Shown: positions 38,701 to 52,800 of the stretch, piece by piece | Position numbering within the stretch: the first letter of the stretch is position 1 | Layout of the letters: every line of letters begins with the position of its first letter | Source: Istiophorus platypterus | Lineage: Eukaryota > Chordata > Actinopteri > Istiophoriformes > Istiophoridae | Assembly (NCBI GenBank): GCA_016859345.1 | Contig: CM029115.1 | Span: 10,154,001 to 10,218,000, forward strand | Length of the DNA: 64,000 nt | Direction: 5' to 3' | Translations under genes and position numbers: made by a program | The notes under the pieces: model-generated | Databases searched by the model: none | Told to the model about the DNA's origin: nothing | What the model saw: the letters and a program-made list of their open reading frames with translations, nothing else

Positions 38701-41700
38701 GCAAGAGTGACATAGAACAATATGTTAAATGTGAAAGAATGTTGGAACAAGTCTGACCTTCTCCTGGTTGAAGGAGTCCATTCTTTTCATGGCTGTATCT
38801 AAAGCAGTCATTGACTCCAGGAAGGCCTGGTCCTGCTCACACAGTGGGTTACTCAGTAGGTCTCCAGAGATCTTCACTGCTGCTTTGGACATGGCTAGCA
38901 AACACACAGACACACAGACATAGACACACAGAGGATACTTTTATAAGTTTTTTATGGTTACTGAAGATGTCTTCATCTACACAATATAATCCAACTGAAA
39001 GAAAATGTTTACATTTTTCTTGAACTATATGGACAATTTATGTGCATTATACTAAGGCTTTAAGCATTTTATCAGTATATGTGTTGTATGTGGTAGGTTC
39101 TTCTAAAGTAAGCTTTTGGCAAAGAAATAAAGAGCAAAAGTAGAATGGCACAGTGCTGCCCCCATTGTAAAAATCTGACGGGGCGATGGGGCTGCCTGCC
39201 GTGCTGAATATCCACCAGAGCACCAAGAATCTTTGCAATGTTTCTACGGCGACAGCATCAATTACTGTTAATCTGCACTCACGCCACTTTGTTTTGACAC
39301 AGAGCACACATCAGATTATGGCTTCACTGTCAAAATAAATGAGCTGTACTGAGGAGACACAAGCCGACAGGAGAGGCTGTGTTGAAAATGGGCTTCATGG
39401 AGATCTGGAACAGTCATTGGTCTCTTTTCACACTCGAGATTTTCTCCAAGACCATAATTAACCAATCAACTATTGTGGTGTGGCGTTTCTGCAACTTTGT
39501 TTTTATCAGGACACAAATTGCTTGATTTGACCTTATCTGACATGACTGAAAATAATGTTGATTATAAGGTTATGAAAATAAAAAGGTGACCTGAGAGTAG
39601 CGATCTTATTATTTGTATTAGTTGTGTGAAAAGATGTGAAACTCATGTCCCTTGTAATCACCTGTGCCTGACAAAAGATGAACAATTTCTCAGTAAAGAA
39701 AACACGGTTACTGCTGCCACTTTGTTACTTAGCCTGATTGAAACTGTGACCAGAAGCAGCCCTTAAAAGATATTATCATCCATCACCAGCTAATTGTCAG
39801 TGAGTTCAATAGAGTTTTGCATAAAACCACCACTGACTTGATAAATGATGGCTGATATAGAAAGCAGTGTCTTAAATGTAGTGCTGACATGTGGAGTAGG
39901 TCCAGTTCTTTGTTTGGTAGCAGTTGGTGGAGACGGGACCTGTGCGACAGATGGAATCCATTAACGATAATGAGGGCCTGACAGCTATGACACTTTGATG
40001 ATGCAGACATCCATATTCCAGAGCACAAAGGAGAGGAAATGAAGAAGCCTCTCACTCCTCCATCCGTCACCGCTCCTCCACCCCCACAACTTACTACTTA
40101 CCACAGGCCATGTCTACTGCTACTTCCCAAATACACAACTCCAAAACCAACAAATAAGCAAATTAAAAAGTAAGTAAATATGGCTTCTGTGGCCAACAAA
40201 TGCACGAATAAATGAAGGCAGAGATGGAAGACAAATTGAGCCCTAACTAAACACTGGACATAAAGATACACACATAAATCCAAAACACACACACACACAC
40301 ACCATGATAGCCTAGAAAAACCTATAAAAGAAGATTAAGGTGGAGGCTTGCACTCTCTTGTCTCATTTGTCAAGTTGTTCAGAGAGCTGACGCACCACCA
40401 GACAGACCAAGAAAATCAGGCGTCTATCTAGCCCTTAAAAAACCTGACAAACAACATCAAGTATGTTGGTGAACAAGTGGAGATCAATGGCACACCAGGA
40501 GGTAACACGCAGGTTGATGGCAGAACACACCTAAATCAGCCTCAGTACTTTTCTTCATGTCCTTGTGAAGCTTCTTCGTCTGATCCTCCAGCCTGTAGGA
40601 CAAGAGGAAGAATGATTTTCAGTCAGCTTCTGGTCTTGTAATACAGTAAAGCATCAGTAACACGACAACAACAGGAAATATGAACTGCAATGTATAATGA
40701 ACGATGGTATTAGTCAGAAACAAAAAAGGAAAAAGTTTAAAAAAAAAACATACACAATGTCCAAACCATATCATAATTTAATAATAATCTATATATAATT
40801 CATAATCTGTTTCTTTCACTCAAGACATGTTGACAACTACAAAGCACCAAAATCCTAGAAATGGAAATTAGTGTTTAGAAACGTGATTTAAGAAGGAATT
40901 ACACATTTCATTGATTCCATATAAAATGTTATTATAACATCTGTTAGCTAATTAACAATACAGGGTATCCTTCTGGTTGCTGTCAACTACGTTTGCGCTC
41001 AAAAGAATTAATGTCTTCAATCATTCCACTGCACATATTCCATTGATGGGTGTTAAAAATGGCAATTATCCGACTATGGAGGCTGAAAACACACGCCATT
41101 CATTATATCAATTAAGGCAAATGAGGGGTTTAGAATCTCCCCTGAGACTATTTTCATATCACTTCTCCTGGTTTGATGAAAAAGGAAATGTGGTGGGGTT
41201 TCATTTCCCTCGTTGCGTTGAGGGATTATATTAACTAAGAAGACAATAGCTGTGTAATCCCATTGGATTTCTGTTTGGGCCACTACGGCCACTGGCCACA
41301 AGATGCAAAGACATTGGTAAAACATATATGGGTACTTCAGAGCTGAAAAAACACAAATAGAAGTAAGTTGCCTCCAAATAAAGAATTTGGGAGTTTTTTT
41401 TTAAATTGTTCACCAGCTGTGAAACAAACAAACAGCAGGTTACTCCAGCATTCGCAACATCCATCAGCTGGATTTCTGCTGCCCTAACACTGGCTGTTAA
41501 CAATGTTAAACCTTAAGAGTAGGGCTTCAAAAGACTTATGTACTTCAAAATTATTAGTATTTACTATTATAATTATTTATATATATACACGTGAAAGGCA
41601 ACAAACTTTGTACCATAAAATCATTCCAATATCTTGGGCTGCATCCTCACAAGAATTTTTTAAGCAAAATATTCCATGCCAGCCATTTCTGAACTTCTGA

Positions 41701-43809
41701 ATTACATATTGTAATTATAACAGAGGCCTGAATACATGTTGTCACAAAATGGTACATGGGGTCCAGGGCAACTCATAACAACAGTGAAAACTTAACATTT
41801 TGTTGTATTGACACATGTCAGATGGCATTTGTATTATAACACCTTTGATTATGAATTCTGTAATTTGTTATTGCAGTTTCACTTATTAACTCTGCCAAGG
41901 AGGTTATGTAATCATCCATGTGTGTTTTTTGTTGGTTTGTTCGATTGTTTATTTGTCAGCAGGATTACACAAAAAATAACAAATTTGCACCAAACTTGAT
42001 GGAGGGATGGGGCATTGGGCAGGGAAGAACCCAAATGAACCCCAGTAAATTTTCAGGAGATCCAGATCATTTACTAGGAATTTCCATTTTTTCCTCTGAA
42101 GTCTGGTGTATGTTGTCTGACATTCGCTTTGGCAAAGGTTGACGCTGAGCGCATTTTCTACTTTGTGTTTATTTTCATAATTAAGGGCTTGTAAACTCTT
42201 AGGAAACAAGGTCTAAAGATAAATAAAAATCATTAATTATGTTTGCTCAAAATTCCTCTTGTTAATGATTTGTTTGCCTTGACGTTTTTTGGGATTTTAT
42301 ACCAAATCGCCACAGACCAGATGGAGGGTGTACCAAAAAACTAATTCTCAGTAAATAATGTACCTTCATCCATTATTGTTCAAAGCACAGGAAAAAAAAC
42401 AATCTGTGAGAATAAACTCCACAGTAACTTCCTTTACCCTCCCACCAATTAGATGTAACATGTTCTCATATGCTATATCAGCCTCCCTCTAAAGGAATCA
42501 AAACATACACTCACATTTAAGATATTTAGAAATAGGCATTTCTAATTGCAGCAGAGGCTACTCACATTATAATCAACATTATCAGCAATACTTCAGGCAG
42601 GATTTACTCAGTATCTGATAGTTGGATAGTTTTCAACAGTTGCCCAACAAAAACACTTTTAGTATGCATGTAGACAAGGACAATGACTGTGCTGTGAAGA
42701 GTTCAGAACAGTTTTTTTTTTCTCTTTTTTGTTTAGAAAGAACATTTAAAAGCTGACCTTTGAGACAGTATTTCCATTCAGCTATCATATTACAGTTCTG
42801 TTCTGAATCATACCTGCAACCAGAAAACTGCTTTTGACATTGGTATAAACATCTGGAAATGGAGATATGTGTTCGGTTTTAATATTTCTATCATTCTGAT
42901 GGCAGCAGGCGGAAGCAGTTGAGAAATCATACTACATAACTTTAACTAGACATTGTTCTGAATGCCAGCGGAATTAATAGTGGGCATCATGTAAAACAAA
43001 TTGAAGCTAAAATAGTGTCTTGTAAATTGGCTGACACAGTTAACACTTGAGAGTAATGAAAGGAGGCAAATATGAGATGTGAAAAATAACAGTATAACAG
43101 TAAAAAGCTGCCAGTCATGGAGATCGTTTTTTGCAGGATAGTGGGTGAAAGCATCTCACTATATAAACAAACTAGCATGCTCTGAGACCAATTTTCTTAC
43201 ACTCAAGTTGGGTTCTTGTAGAGTTTGTTTGTGCATGTGAAACCCATGTTCCAGATAGTACCTCCTAGTTCAAAATGTGTTGCACAATTCTGTTGCATTT
43301 CCCTACTCTGTCAACACTGACAGTGAGAGAGCCATTCTGGATAAGTGCCAGGTGAGCCTGGAGTCTCTTTCCAAAGGTGCTAATAGATCGGCCTAGTATA
43401 GCAGCTGCTGCTCCTTGCTCCAGTGCCCAAATGTCGGGCCTGTGTAGCCACAATCATCTATCTACATCGCCTATTGCAAACTGGAAAGACACTACTGCAT
43501 TTTAAATTACTTTCACACACAAATCCTTGGTATGACACTAGATAATAAACAGGGATTCAACCACGTGCTCACAGCAGACTATTCCTTTCAGGGAAATAAT
43601 TATTGCCATTCATACAAGACCAAGTCAGACACTACAGTTCCATGTAAATCACTGCTAAGACCAAAACGTTATAATGGACCATACCGGCATCAATTAGAAA
43701 AATTCATGCCAATTATCATTTTCTCACAACATTCTTACAGAATGTGAGAGTACTTGTCCTTATATCCCAGGGGTGACTTTAACTTGAAAAAATAAATTAA
43801 TTAATTAAT

Positions 43810-43877
<68 letters not shown>

Positions 43878-46800
43878 ATATATAAATAAAAAAGAACTTT
43901 GTTTCAGGGTTCAGGTTAGAATTAAGGTTGGTAATTTCTTCTCGATGGTTAAGGTTCAGGTAAGGTGCTAGGAAATGCATTGTGTCAATGAGTGTCCCCA
44001 CGGGGATAGTTGAAGAAGTGTGAGTGTGTGTGAGTATGTGCGTGTATGTGCGTGTATGTGCGTGTATGTGCGTGTATGTGCGTGTATGTGCGTGTATGTG
44101 CGTGTATGTGCATGTATGTGCATGTATGTGCATGTATGTGCATGTATGTGCATGTATGTATATGTATGTATATGTATGTCTATCTTTGTGAGGAGTGGGA
44201 TGAGGCTGTGAGTTATTTACCTTAGGGAATGAAGAAATTTTGGCTGGTCCTCACTTTCTAACACACCTTAAAGGGGCTGTTTTAGGGTTAAGACTTTTTT
44301 TCAGGTTAGGGTTAGGGGAAGGGTTGGGGGAAGGGTAAAGCATTTATTTGTTATGATAACAGGGGCTGTGTGTATATGGTTGCTATTGTTTCATAGCCTA
44401 TGTTAGCACTAACAGCTGTTTATTTACCAGTCGAGACGAAACACTGTGAGTTCAGCATTAGACTTCTTTTCTTTACTTGATAAGAGCTGTATCCAGGGGT
44501 GGGAAGCAATGTCAATTTTAACTCGTTTTTCTTCTATTTCTATCACTTCTTTTCTTCTACTGAAGTTAGCGTGCTAACGAGCTAGCCCTGTCCCATAATA
44601 CTGCTGTGCGACTGTAAGTCACTGGAGCATCTAGTCTGCCCTCAGTTCAGCATGAGCGGAGGAAGGGCTAACATTTCCCAGAGGGCGTATTATAATCTCA
44701 ACAATGGCTGAAGCCCTGGGAGAGAGTGACCATTATCACCACCATCAACACATCCTACTCCTGGCAAGTAACCACGTTTGACAGTGGAGAGAACTTACAC
44801 GTAGCACCTTTTAGTTTTGGGTAAGGGGCTGAGGAATACATTATATCAAAGAGTATCCTCACAACTATAGAGAGACGGATGCCATAGCTGAAAAAAAGTT
44901 CAGCTGTGAGAAGCATGCTGCTGTACACAAGGCAATTATAGGTGTTTTAAATTCAGTATTATCATTATTATTAACGTCTTAAGTCAGGCAGACAGATTGC
45001 AAAAGTAGGTATAATGGTTTAGGCTTACCAAGTATATCAAGGTCACAGATAGACCATGATACGTTGATATGGATCTCTAGGGTGGGGAACCTAAAAGTCT
45101 GTGCATGCCTGCTGCTCTGACTCATCTATAAGGTCTAATGGCACCACACCTTCCTCATAAAGGGCCCTCCCACTCAACAAAACCTGAGAGGAAAATGGTG
45201 CTCCCACTCATTCTGCAGGGCCCTCAGGGAGTCTCTATAACCTCTGCAGCACATTAAAAGAAGGCCCAGATGTACTGAGCTTTTAGTCCTATGGTTCTTA
45301 AGTGCTATGAATCTCTCTTGCCTCTTGTTTCATAGAAACACTGATATGTTACTCAATTTGAAGTTGGCTATTTAAGTAATAGCAGTCAACAGCTGATACA
45401 TTTACTCTTAGTTTAGGCTTTTGGCTGGACTGCAACAGCTAGGTCACCCTAAGAAACACAACTGTCTATGACTAACTACCTGAGTAATGAGCTATACAAT
45501 TAGTAAACTGAATGCTGAGTGACTGCGTGCTGAGGTTACACCACTGATTGGCCATCTGAATGTTGGAGATTCACCACTGACTGTAGCTCTTTCAAAATCT
45601 ATTAGCTGGAAGTTGACGGCATAATTCTGGAACTTGGAGATAAAGTTGTACGTAAGCTATGTAAGCCACAGTTAGCCTACCTTTCCAGCATTAGCAACCT
45701 TAGGGCAATTCTCAACAATAAGCATGTAGTTTGCTAGCTTGGAGGTTCTGCTATTTCCTGTAGCAAAGGGATTTTGAAAATGGTTACAGGCTGGAAGCAG
45801 AAGGGGAGAAATATAGTCTGGGAGACACACGGCCAATGGCAGAATTATACCTGCAGCTTACATCCGGTGAATCAGACTACATGGCAGATGACACAGACAC
45901 GGATGAGTGTCTAACATCGTTTCTTAGGGATCATTTTCAAGTAAATGTCATTGAAATCACAGCCCAGTCGCTGCCTTTAACTTATGTGTACGGTGTTTTT
46001 GTCAAATGATGTGTTTATAAAAATCAGGATTTTAGTAGCACAGAGCAACAGCTTCAAAAGGGCTTGGAAGTTACTGCTGGTTAACATGTAGTCTTAATGG
46101 GCCACGTTTCAGTCTCCGTTTTAAACTTGTTCCATTGTCTGACAACAGAAACAGAAACACATGCAAATGAGACAGCCCAATTGGGGATTTGGTTGTATTG
46201 AAGTGCTTTATATGTTAGCACAGACAGTAGGAGTGAAGCAAACATAAAGGACTGAAACCAGCTGGGACTAGGCACAATGCAAATATGACAAAAATGTAAT
46301 AATTCATATACTAATTGCTGTATTACATTTCTAGCAACGCTTAGCTGCCTTTTTGAGTAGGTTTTAGCTACTTTCCATTGAAAGTAGTTTTTACAGCAGT
46401 TCCACAAAAGTTATCCTCAGTTTTGCACGATTACCATACACAGTCCAGCCATATACTAGACTCTGACCTAGTCTTGTTTAGTTATCAGTGAAGAGCTTCA
46501 AGAATATCTATGTGGAAATTACAAATCAATTAAAGCCTTTTCTGAATTTATGAACAATACTGATGCATTTACAGAAAATGTCCTAATATTGTAACTTTTA
46601 TCTTACATCTAGATGTATCTGAGGTTGAAAGGAAAATCTAATGGAATGCAGCTCTCTTTCCTAATTTCTAATTTCAGACACCACCACAGCTCAAATGTCA
46701 GACACCACCATAGCTCAAATGTCAGTCCTTTCGCTATTCAATGTTAAGAAAAAAAGTGACCTAACACAGCAGAGTTTGGCTAACTATGTGGATGTTATGT

Positions 46801-49800
46801 GTGACTTTCACAGAGTACTTTTTAAACATGTAAAGCCAAATTACTTACATGTTAAAGAAGAGTATAAATTATATGGTAATTGTTTAGTATACGACAACAA
46901 CAACAACCTAAAACTAGATAAAATGCATACATTTGTTAAAAGATCTTAAAATGTTTTCAGGGTTCCAAAATCTTTATTAGAGTGAGTCAGGTACATATTT
47001 CTTATTTCTTACATACTTCTCTGACTAGGGTATGCATGACAATTGATATATATATTTCACTATAAATAATACGAAAACTTATATCAGTAGTGTTGCTTAA
47101 GTTCTTATTGTCATTACCACAAAGGAATACAAGGGGGAATTGCCTCATACAACCAACAGTGGCAATGTGTGAAGCAACACAGCAACAGACTGATAAAATG
47201 CATCAGAAGTTATATAAAGCTATTATGTTGTAATTTCTGATTTCTTTAAAAAAAAAAACACCTTTCATGTGACTATTACTCTTGTTTAAATTTACCACGA
47301 AATGAGCTGAAAATTAAATGTTGAGAATTTTTTCATACTGGAACAAGGAGACTTCTGAGAAGAATTCGAAAATACATGAGGAAGGCACAGATAGGAGTTT
47401 TGTGAAAGATACACCTTTCACCAAACTGAAGGCAGCACAACAATGTTTTACAGACATGCATATATGCCTCTCCAACACACATTGCAACACATACAAATTA
47501 AGTTTTTAGTTAATTATAAAACCTGTAACGGTAATAGTAGTGGTCGTATATTAGAAATAGTAGTTAATATTCATCTACCTTATAAACCTTTGTTTAAAAT
47601 GTAAACTTACTTTTGGAGTTTGTCATATTCACGTTCAAAGTCTCTCTCAACCTGAGAAAAAAAAGCATTTCATGTAAAATTCTGTAACTTCAATATTTTA
47701 TGTGCTGTCATTTTATTTATTTAATCAAAGAAAATGAGTAATCGCAAGGCATGAACACACAATAATCATATAGCCCTTTTTGACTACAAAGTCTGAGGAT
47801 ATGCAAGTTCAGATATCTGAGTCAGTACTATTTTGGGGACCAAATTTATGTTTTTATTTCCACATTATCTGAGGAATGATTAAACAAATAAATGAAAATG
47901 GATAAAAAAAAAGTATTCACACAGTTTGAGATGTCGTAAAATACCAAGAAAAACCACTGCAAGTTTGTAGTCTGAAATTAATACTGCATACAAGATGTTG
48001 TAGTCTCAAGACTAGCATATTACCGCTCAACGAACAATACTACTATCTTTACTCGAGAAATTAGTGGGTCATGTCCTTTTCTCAAGGACTTTTTGAGGGC
48101 ATAAACAATAACTCAGGAATTATGGCTGGTCAACAAGAACTAAGACAGCTTGTCCAACCATGTCTCTAAAACATGTCAGGTGGGTTACAGAGGCCTCGGG
48201 GGTTCCTGTCTTGTGGTTTTGTGGGCTCCTGGATTTAAAAACAGAGGCTAAAACACAGAGGGAGGCAGTTGACACTTTGTCACAAGTGGATCATCTAGCC
48301 GGGCTGCCTCTAACCCACTCCCTGGTTTTTGCTTAGGATGGCACAGGAAGCTAGAAACCCAGTTTGACAGTGACTGCCGGGCCACAGACCCATTACAGTG
48401 GAAGTGGTTTTCTCCAGCAAGGAGAACGCCTACTCACTGTCACTTCAAGGTAACCACCTCTGCCCCCTTGAATGGCTTGGACAAATTGGTATCCAATAAG
48501 TCTTTTGTTTGTGGCATTCCGATGACAGCATTCAGACTACTATTCAGGTTATACATACATTCTCTGAAGCTCAACAACTATAGCTTGACGTTAACAAAAG
48601 CTGTTTTTTATTTATTTTTTTTTTTACAAATGTACATTTAAACAATTTTTTTTTTTTTAATCTACATCCAGTTGTTGGAATTTTCTGTCATTTTCATCGA
48701 TGAGTTAATTGATTGTAAGTTTGGTTTAGAGACTTACAGTCTTTGAGACAATCTGCTTCTTTGGTTGTCCAATCTTGAAGGGAATCCTGAAATGGTGCAA
48801 AGAAAAAAGACAGGTGACATAAGCAACTGGCAAAGGACTACCAAAAAGCTAAAATTACTTTTCATCATTAGATGGTCAACTGATGACCATCTATGATGAA
48901 AGCTCACACTATGCAAGCTTTCAACATTATATGGCAAAATGTTGCATGACCTATACTGACTAGAGGTCAGTATAGGTCTTACGGTGAACAAGTAGGATCT
49001 GAAGCTGTTAATCCTTGCTCCTCTCAGGAATGCAGTCAAAGCCATGTACAGTACTTAAGACTGTCAGTGAAAACATCTGGCTCCCATTTCAGCAGACGTT
49101 GCTGTCCCCCATTCTCTATGTGGCATTATTACATTGCCCTGGCTGGCATTGATATTCAGATGCACTCACTATACTGCATATCGGGAAAATATCAAAACTG
49201 TTTTCAATGTCAGGCAGACACCATACTATAATGTGACTCAAAAAGGCAACCAGGACACTGACTGTCCCGTAAAAGATTTTCAGAATGAAATACAAACTTT
49301 TCCTCTCTTGAAAGACAAACAGAAAGGGATCACAACTATAGTTTGCTAAAAGAAGAAGAAAAAAAAAAACAGTTCCTTCTTAGTTAAAACACAATCTTTT
49401 ATCCCCATTTCAAAACCTTGTCTATGCCTTAATAAATTGCTACCAAGCATCAGAGTAGCTTAAGAATCTGTGAGACAGAAAACCAATGTGCTTTGCCAAT
49501 GTGCTTGGCTGTAGGTTGTCATTGATGTGGCACTAATGGCCTAAAATCTAAGCTATATGATGGACAGTTGCTGCTGACAGGCAGGGTGAGGCAGCAGCTG
49601 CGTCAAAAAAGGTGTGTAGAATAATGAGATGGAAAAGAGAGGGTGTGATGTAGGGCCTCATTGTGCAACCAGTGAATGCTACTGATGTGTGGGGAAGATC
49701 TTTTTGTTGACAGCTCGATCAAAAAACTTCATATGGTCAAATAACGGCTGGTTTAACAAAAAAAACAAAATAGATAAATAAATAAATAAATTTTAAAAAA

Positions 49801-52800
49801 CTACAAAATGTTCCACTAGTGGCTCAGGTATCAAGATTTCCTTTGATTTGCTGGCTCTGCATTGATTCTGTGCTTTAGGTTGTGTAGAGCATTGATGGTG
49901 TTGATTTTGCTTTCAATGAAGATTTGAATACAAACCGTAGTAATCTGAGATTGAACTGATTAAAAAAGCCTAAAAACATTTTGTAGCTTTTGGCTCAGGT
50001 GAGTAGTTTCACCTATTGTGTCATCATCTGGGTGAGTCAACATGGAAAATAACCACAGAACTTACTCAGCTCCATCGAATGTGACTCACCTTTCTGCGAG
50101 TACCTGATTAAAGCACTATAAGGTAGTTTAAATGTTTGAAATTGTAGGGGTTCCTTTTCTAAAAGACAACAGTAGCATAATTTAATAGTTTTTAATTTAA
50201 TAATTTTCTTTGACTGTAATCTGGAGAACCGGCCTTGCACAGTCAGACTAATACTACTATTGTAAGAGCAGTTATCTCTGTGAAAAAAAACCCTTCAGAA
50301 TCAATGCAGCCTGGTCAGACATGTACAAAACAATCACCAAAAGTGAATGACTTGCCTGCTTTAATACTAGTTTCTCATATTGAGTACATATCCCATTAAC
50401 ACTTTCAGTCAGTGTGGGTTAGCACCTCCTCCATATGACCACTGCTCCACTTGCTAATGCAGTGGTCCTGTGTTTACCCGCATCACTCAAGTTACTGTGA
50501 ATGATCAAACTGCACTTCAGTTAGAAACTACAAATACACACCGCTATAGACATGACTCATATATACCAATGGGTTTTATACTAATAGGTACTTTGCACCA
50601 TACTACTAGAATGAACTGCAAAACAAATTGAACTTATTCCTCTGAGGGACATTAAAGGTTTTCTTGATAATAATACTTGTTATTGTTTTAATTAGTTTGT
50701 CTGTGTGTGTGATGATGGCTTTGTGTAACTGATTTGTTGTATTATGATGTACAGTATATGTAATATGTCTCAGGTCTATCTTGTAAAATAGATTTTCATC
50801 TTAATGAGAACTGTGAAATAAATAAAGCTTTACAGACAAAAATGTGCAACAGCAGCATGTGTGTCGATTGTAAAAATAAACATATTTGTAAGTAAAACTT
50901 AAGGGAACATAACAGAACTAATAATTAAAAAGAGGACACATAGCAGTTGGGCAGTACTGAAACACAGCCAGTATGGTTGCATTTAAAGACAACTGACCTG
51001 TATACTGTCACGTTGTTGATTTGGTCTTTGGAGAGCATTAGCTGTGCATTAAAAGCAATTTTGCATATTTGCATTTGTTTTTTTTTTTTCCTCTGGTTAG
51101 ATGACTGGTTTTCAACCAACATCGCACAGCAACAGCTTTTTGATGTTTCTCTAATTTTTTGGGTGTGTCTGGGAGAAAATCAAGACATCCAATGTAAGAG
51201 TTAAGCATAAACTTTGCAGTGTTAAAATTTAGCCATCAATGCATTATGAAACATTTATCTAAATGTTTGCTTGTACTGTTCTTTTTTGCTTCATCATGAC
51301 AGATTTGTTTCTAGATCACACCGAGAGAGTCTGTACAAGTGCAATTATATTAGAGTGGATTTTCCTTTTAATGTAAAAAAAAGATATATTTTGATGAGAG
51401 TCCTTAATGTTATAGACTCAGATTATATCCAGTTCTGCAAAGAGCAAAAGGAAAGTGGTCACTCTCTTCAACTGCTTATGAGAACTGGCAAACACATCGA
51501 CAGAAGTGTGCTTCAGAGAGGGAGAGGGAAAATGTAGCAGGCAACCAGAGGGACAGAACAAGAAAGCGGGAGGATGGTAGTCACTGTGAGAAACATTTCT
51601 GATGTTTCTTCACACAGCAATATTTCTGTAGGGGCTGTCACATTTAGAAACATTGGTAAGTTGGGTCCTGTGAACCCAGAACTACTGTCTGACATGGCAG
51701 AGGCCCAGCTACAACACAGCTGAAGACAGAAAACTTGTGTGCTACACAAACTGAAGCCCAAATTTTTCTAATAACAAATCTAAGCCTGATGATGGCATGC
51801 GTGGGTAGTTCAGCTGAACATTGTCTTCGTATTTTCTGCAAAATATTTTGGACAATTTATGAAATATTATCTACAGTCAATATAGTATATGTACATATTA
51901 CAGTACTTAAATCCAAAAATGAACTCAACCAATAACCATTTCCTTACACAATTAAATACAAACTAATAACTGAAGAGATATGTAAATATGTTTTTTCGGG
52001 AATAGGATTTTTTAGAAAATAACAGTAACATAAGAGGTTACTTGCAATATTCAGTCACTGCCCATTTTCAGGGTCAGATGCATTAAGAAACTCTGTTACA
52101 CATGACATTTGCTGTCATTATCAGCAAGATGGTCAGCTTGCATTTACAGTGCTATCGGATCTTTGCTGTAATAGGCTACACGTCACTGCCATCAAGTAAG
52201 CACGTAGGCAAGAACAAAGACATAACAGTCTTCTCTATCCTGGACAGATTATGCACTGACTGGAAGAACCAATGGCTTTTCACCAAAACTGCAAATGTGT
52301 ATGCCATTAGAGGGACAGTGCATCATTCGACCCTGGATATTCCGCGGAAGACAGAGAGCTGGTTGAAGATGTTGGGAAGTGGTTTTGTTCTGATGATGAC
52401 CCCAAAGTCAAACCCCTCACGTCATACAAGCAAGTGTGCAGGCCCTACTGGAATGCATCAGTCAGCAGAGCCCATAAAAGACCCTTTTCACTGGTCAAAC
52501 ACCCCACTCTTGACCTTGTGTTTGGTGGTGCGTGCTGGGAGAAGCATCACTTGCCAGCTATTGACTGTCTGACTGAAATGAATGACGCCATCTTGCTTAC
52601 AGTCTTCCCTAAAAAAAATGACACTGAGAATGTGTAATGTGTTAAAAAGTGAGTTAATGTACTAACACGTCACAGGGGTACTGAAGAAGTTTGCCATTTC
52701 CTCTTGAATTGCATTCATGAATTGTGGGAAACAAGTACTGTATTTATGCACACACACAATTGAGGACTGGTATGAAAATCTTTCTCATGCTTGTAAAAAT

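Larger units (their letters stand above)
40593..47610. other. bin3 intron 3
   Basis: 7 kb intron, the largest and most repeat-rich. It holds a dispersed element at 41889-42153, an AAAT tract at 43791-43890, a teleost-type repeat with a 10-bp minisatellite and telomere-like G-runs at about 43905-44345, a partial second copy at 44815-44880, and a 24-bp tandem duplication at 46675-46722. No coding exon recognised. Confidence 0.8.

Noticed and set aside
44020..44180. Possible CRISPR-like array because of regular repeats
   Set aside because: The units are contiguous 10-bp tandem repeats with no spacers, in a vertebrate intron.
43810..44211. Repetitive frames of alternating His/Thr/Ala/Tyr or Cys/Val/Met residues
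   Set aside because: They are translations of the AAAT and 10-bp tandem repeats, not genes.
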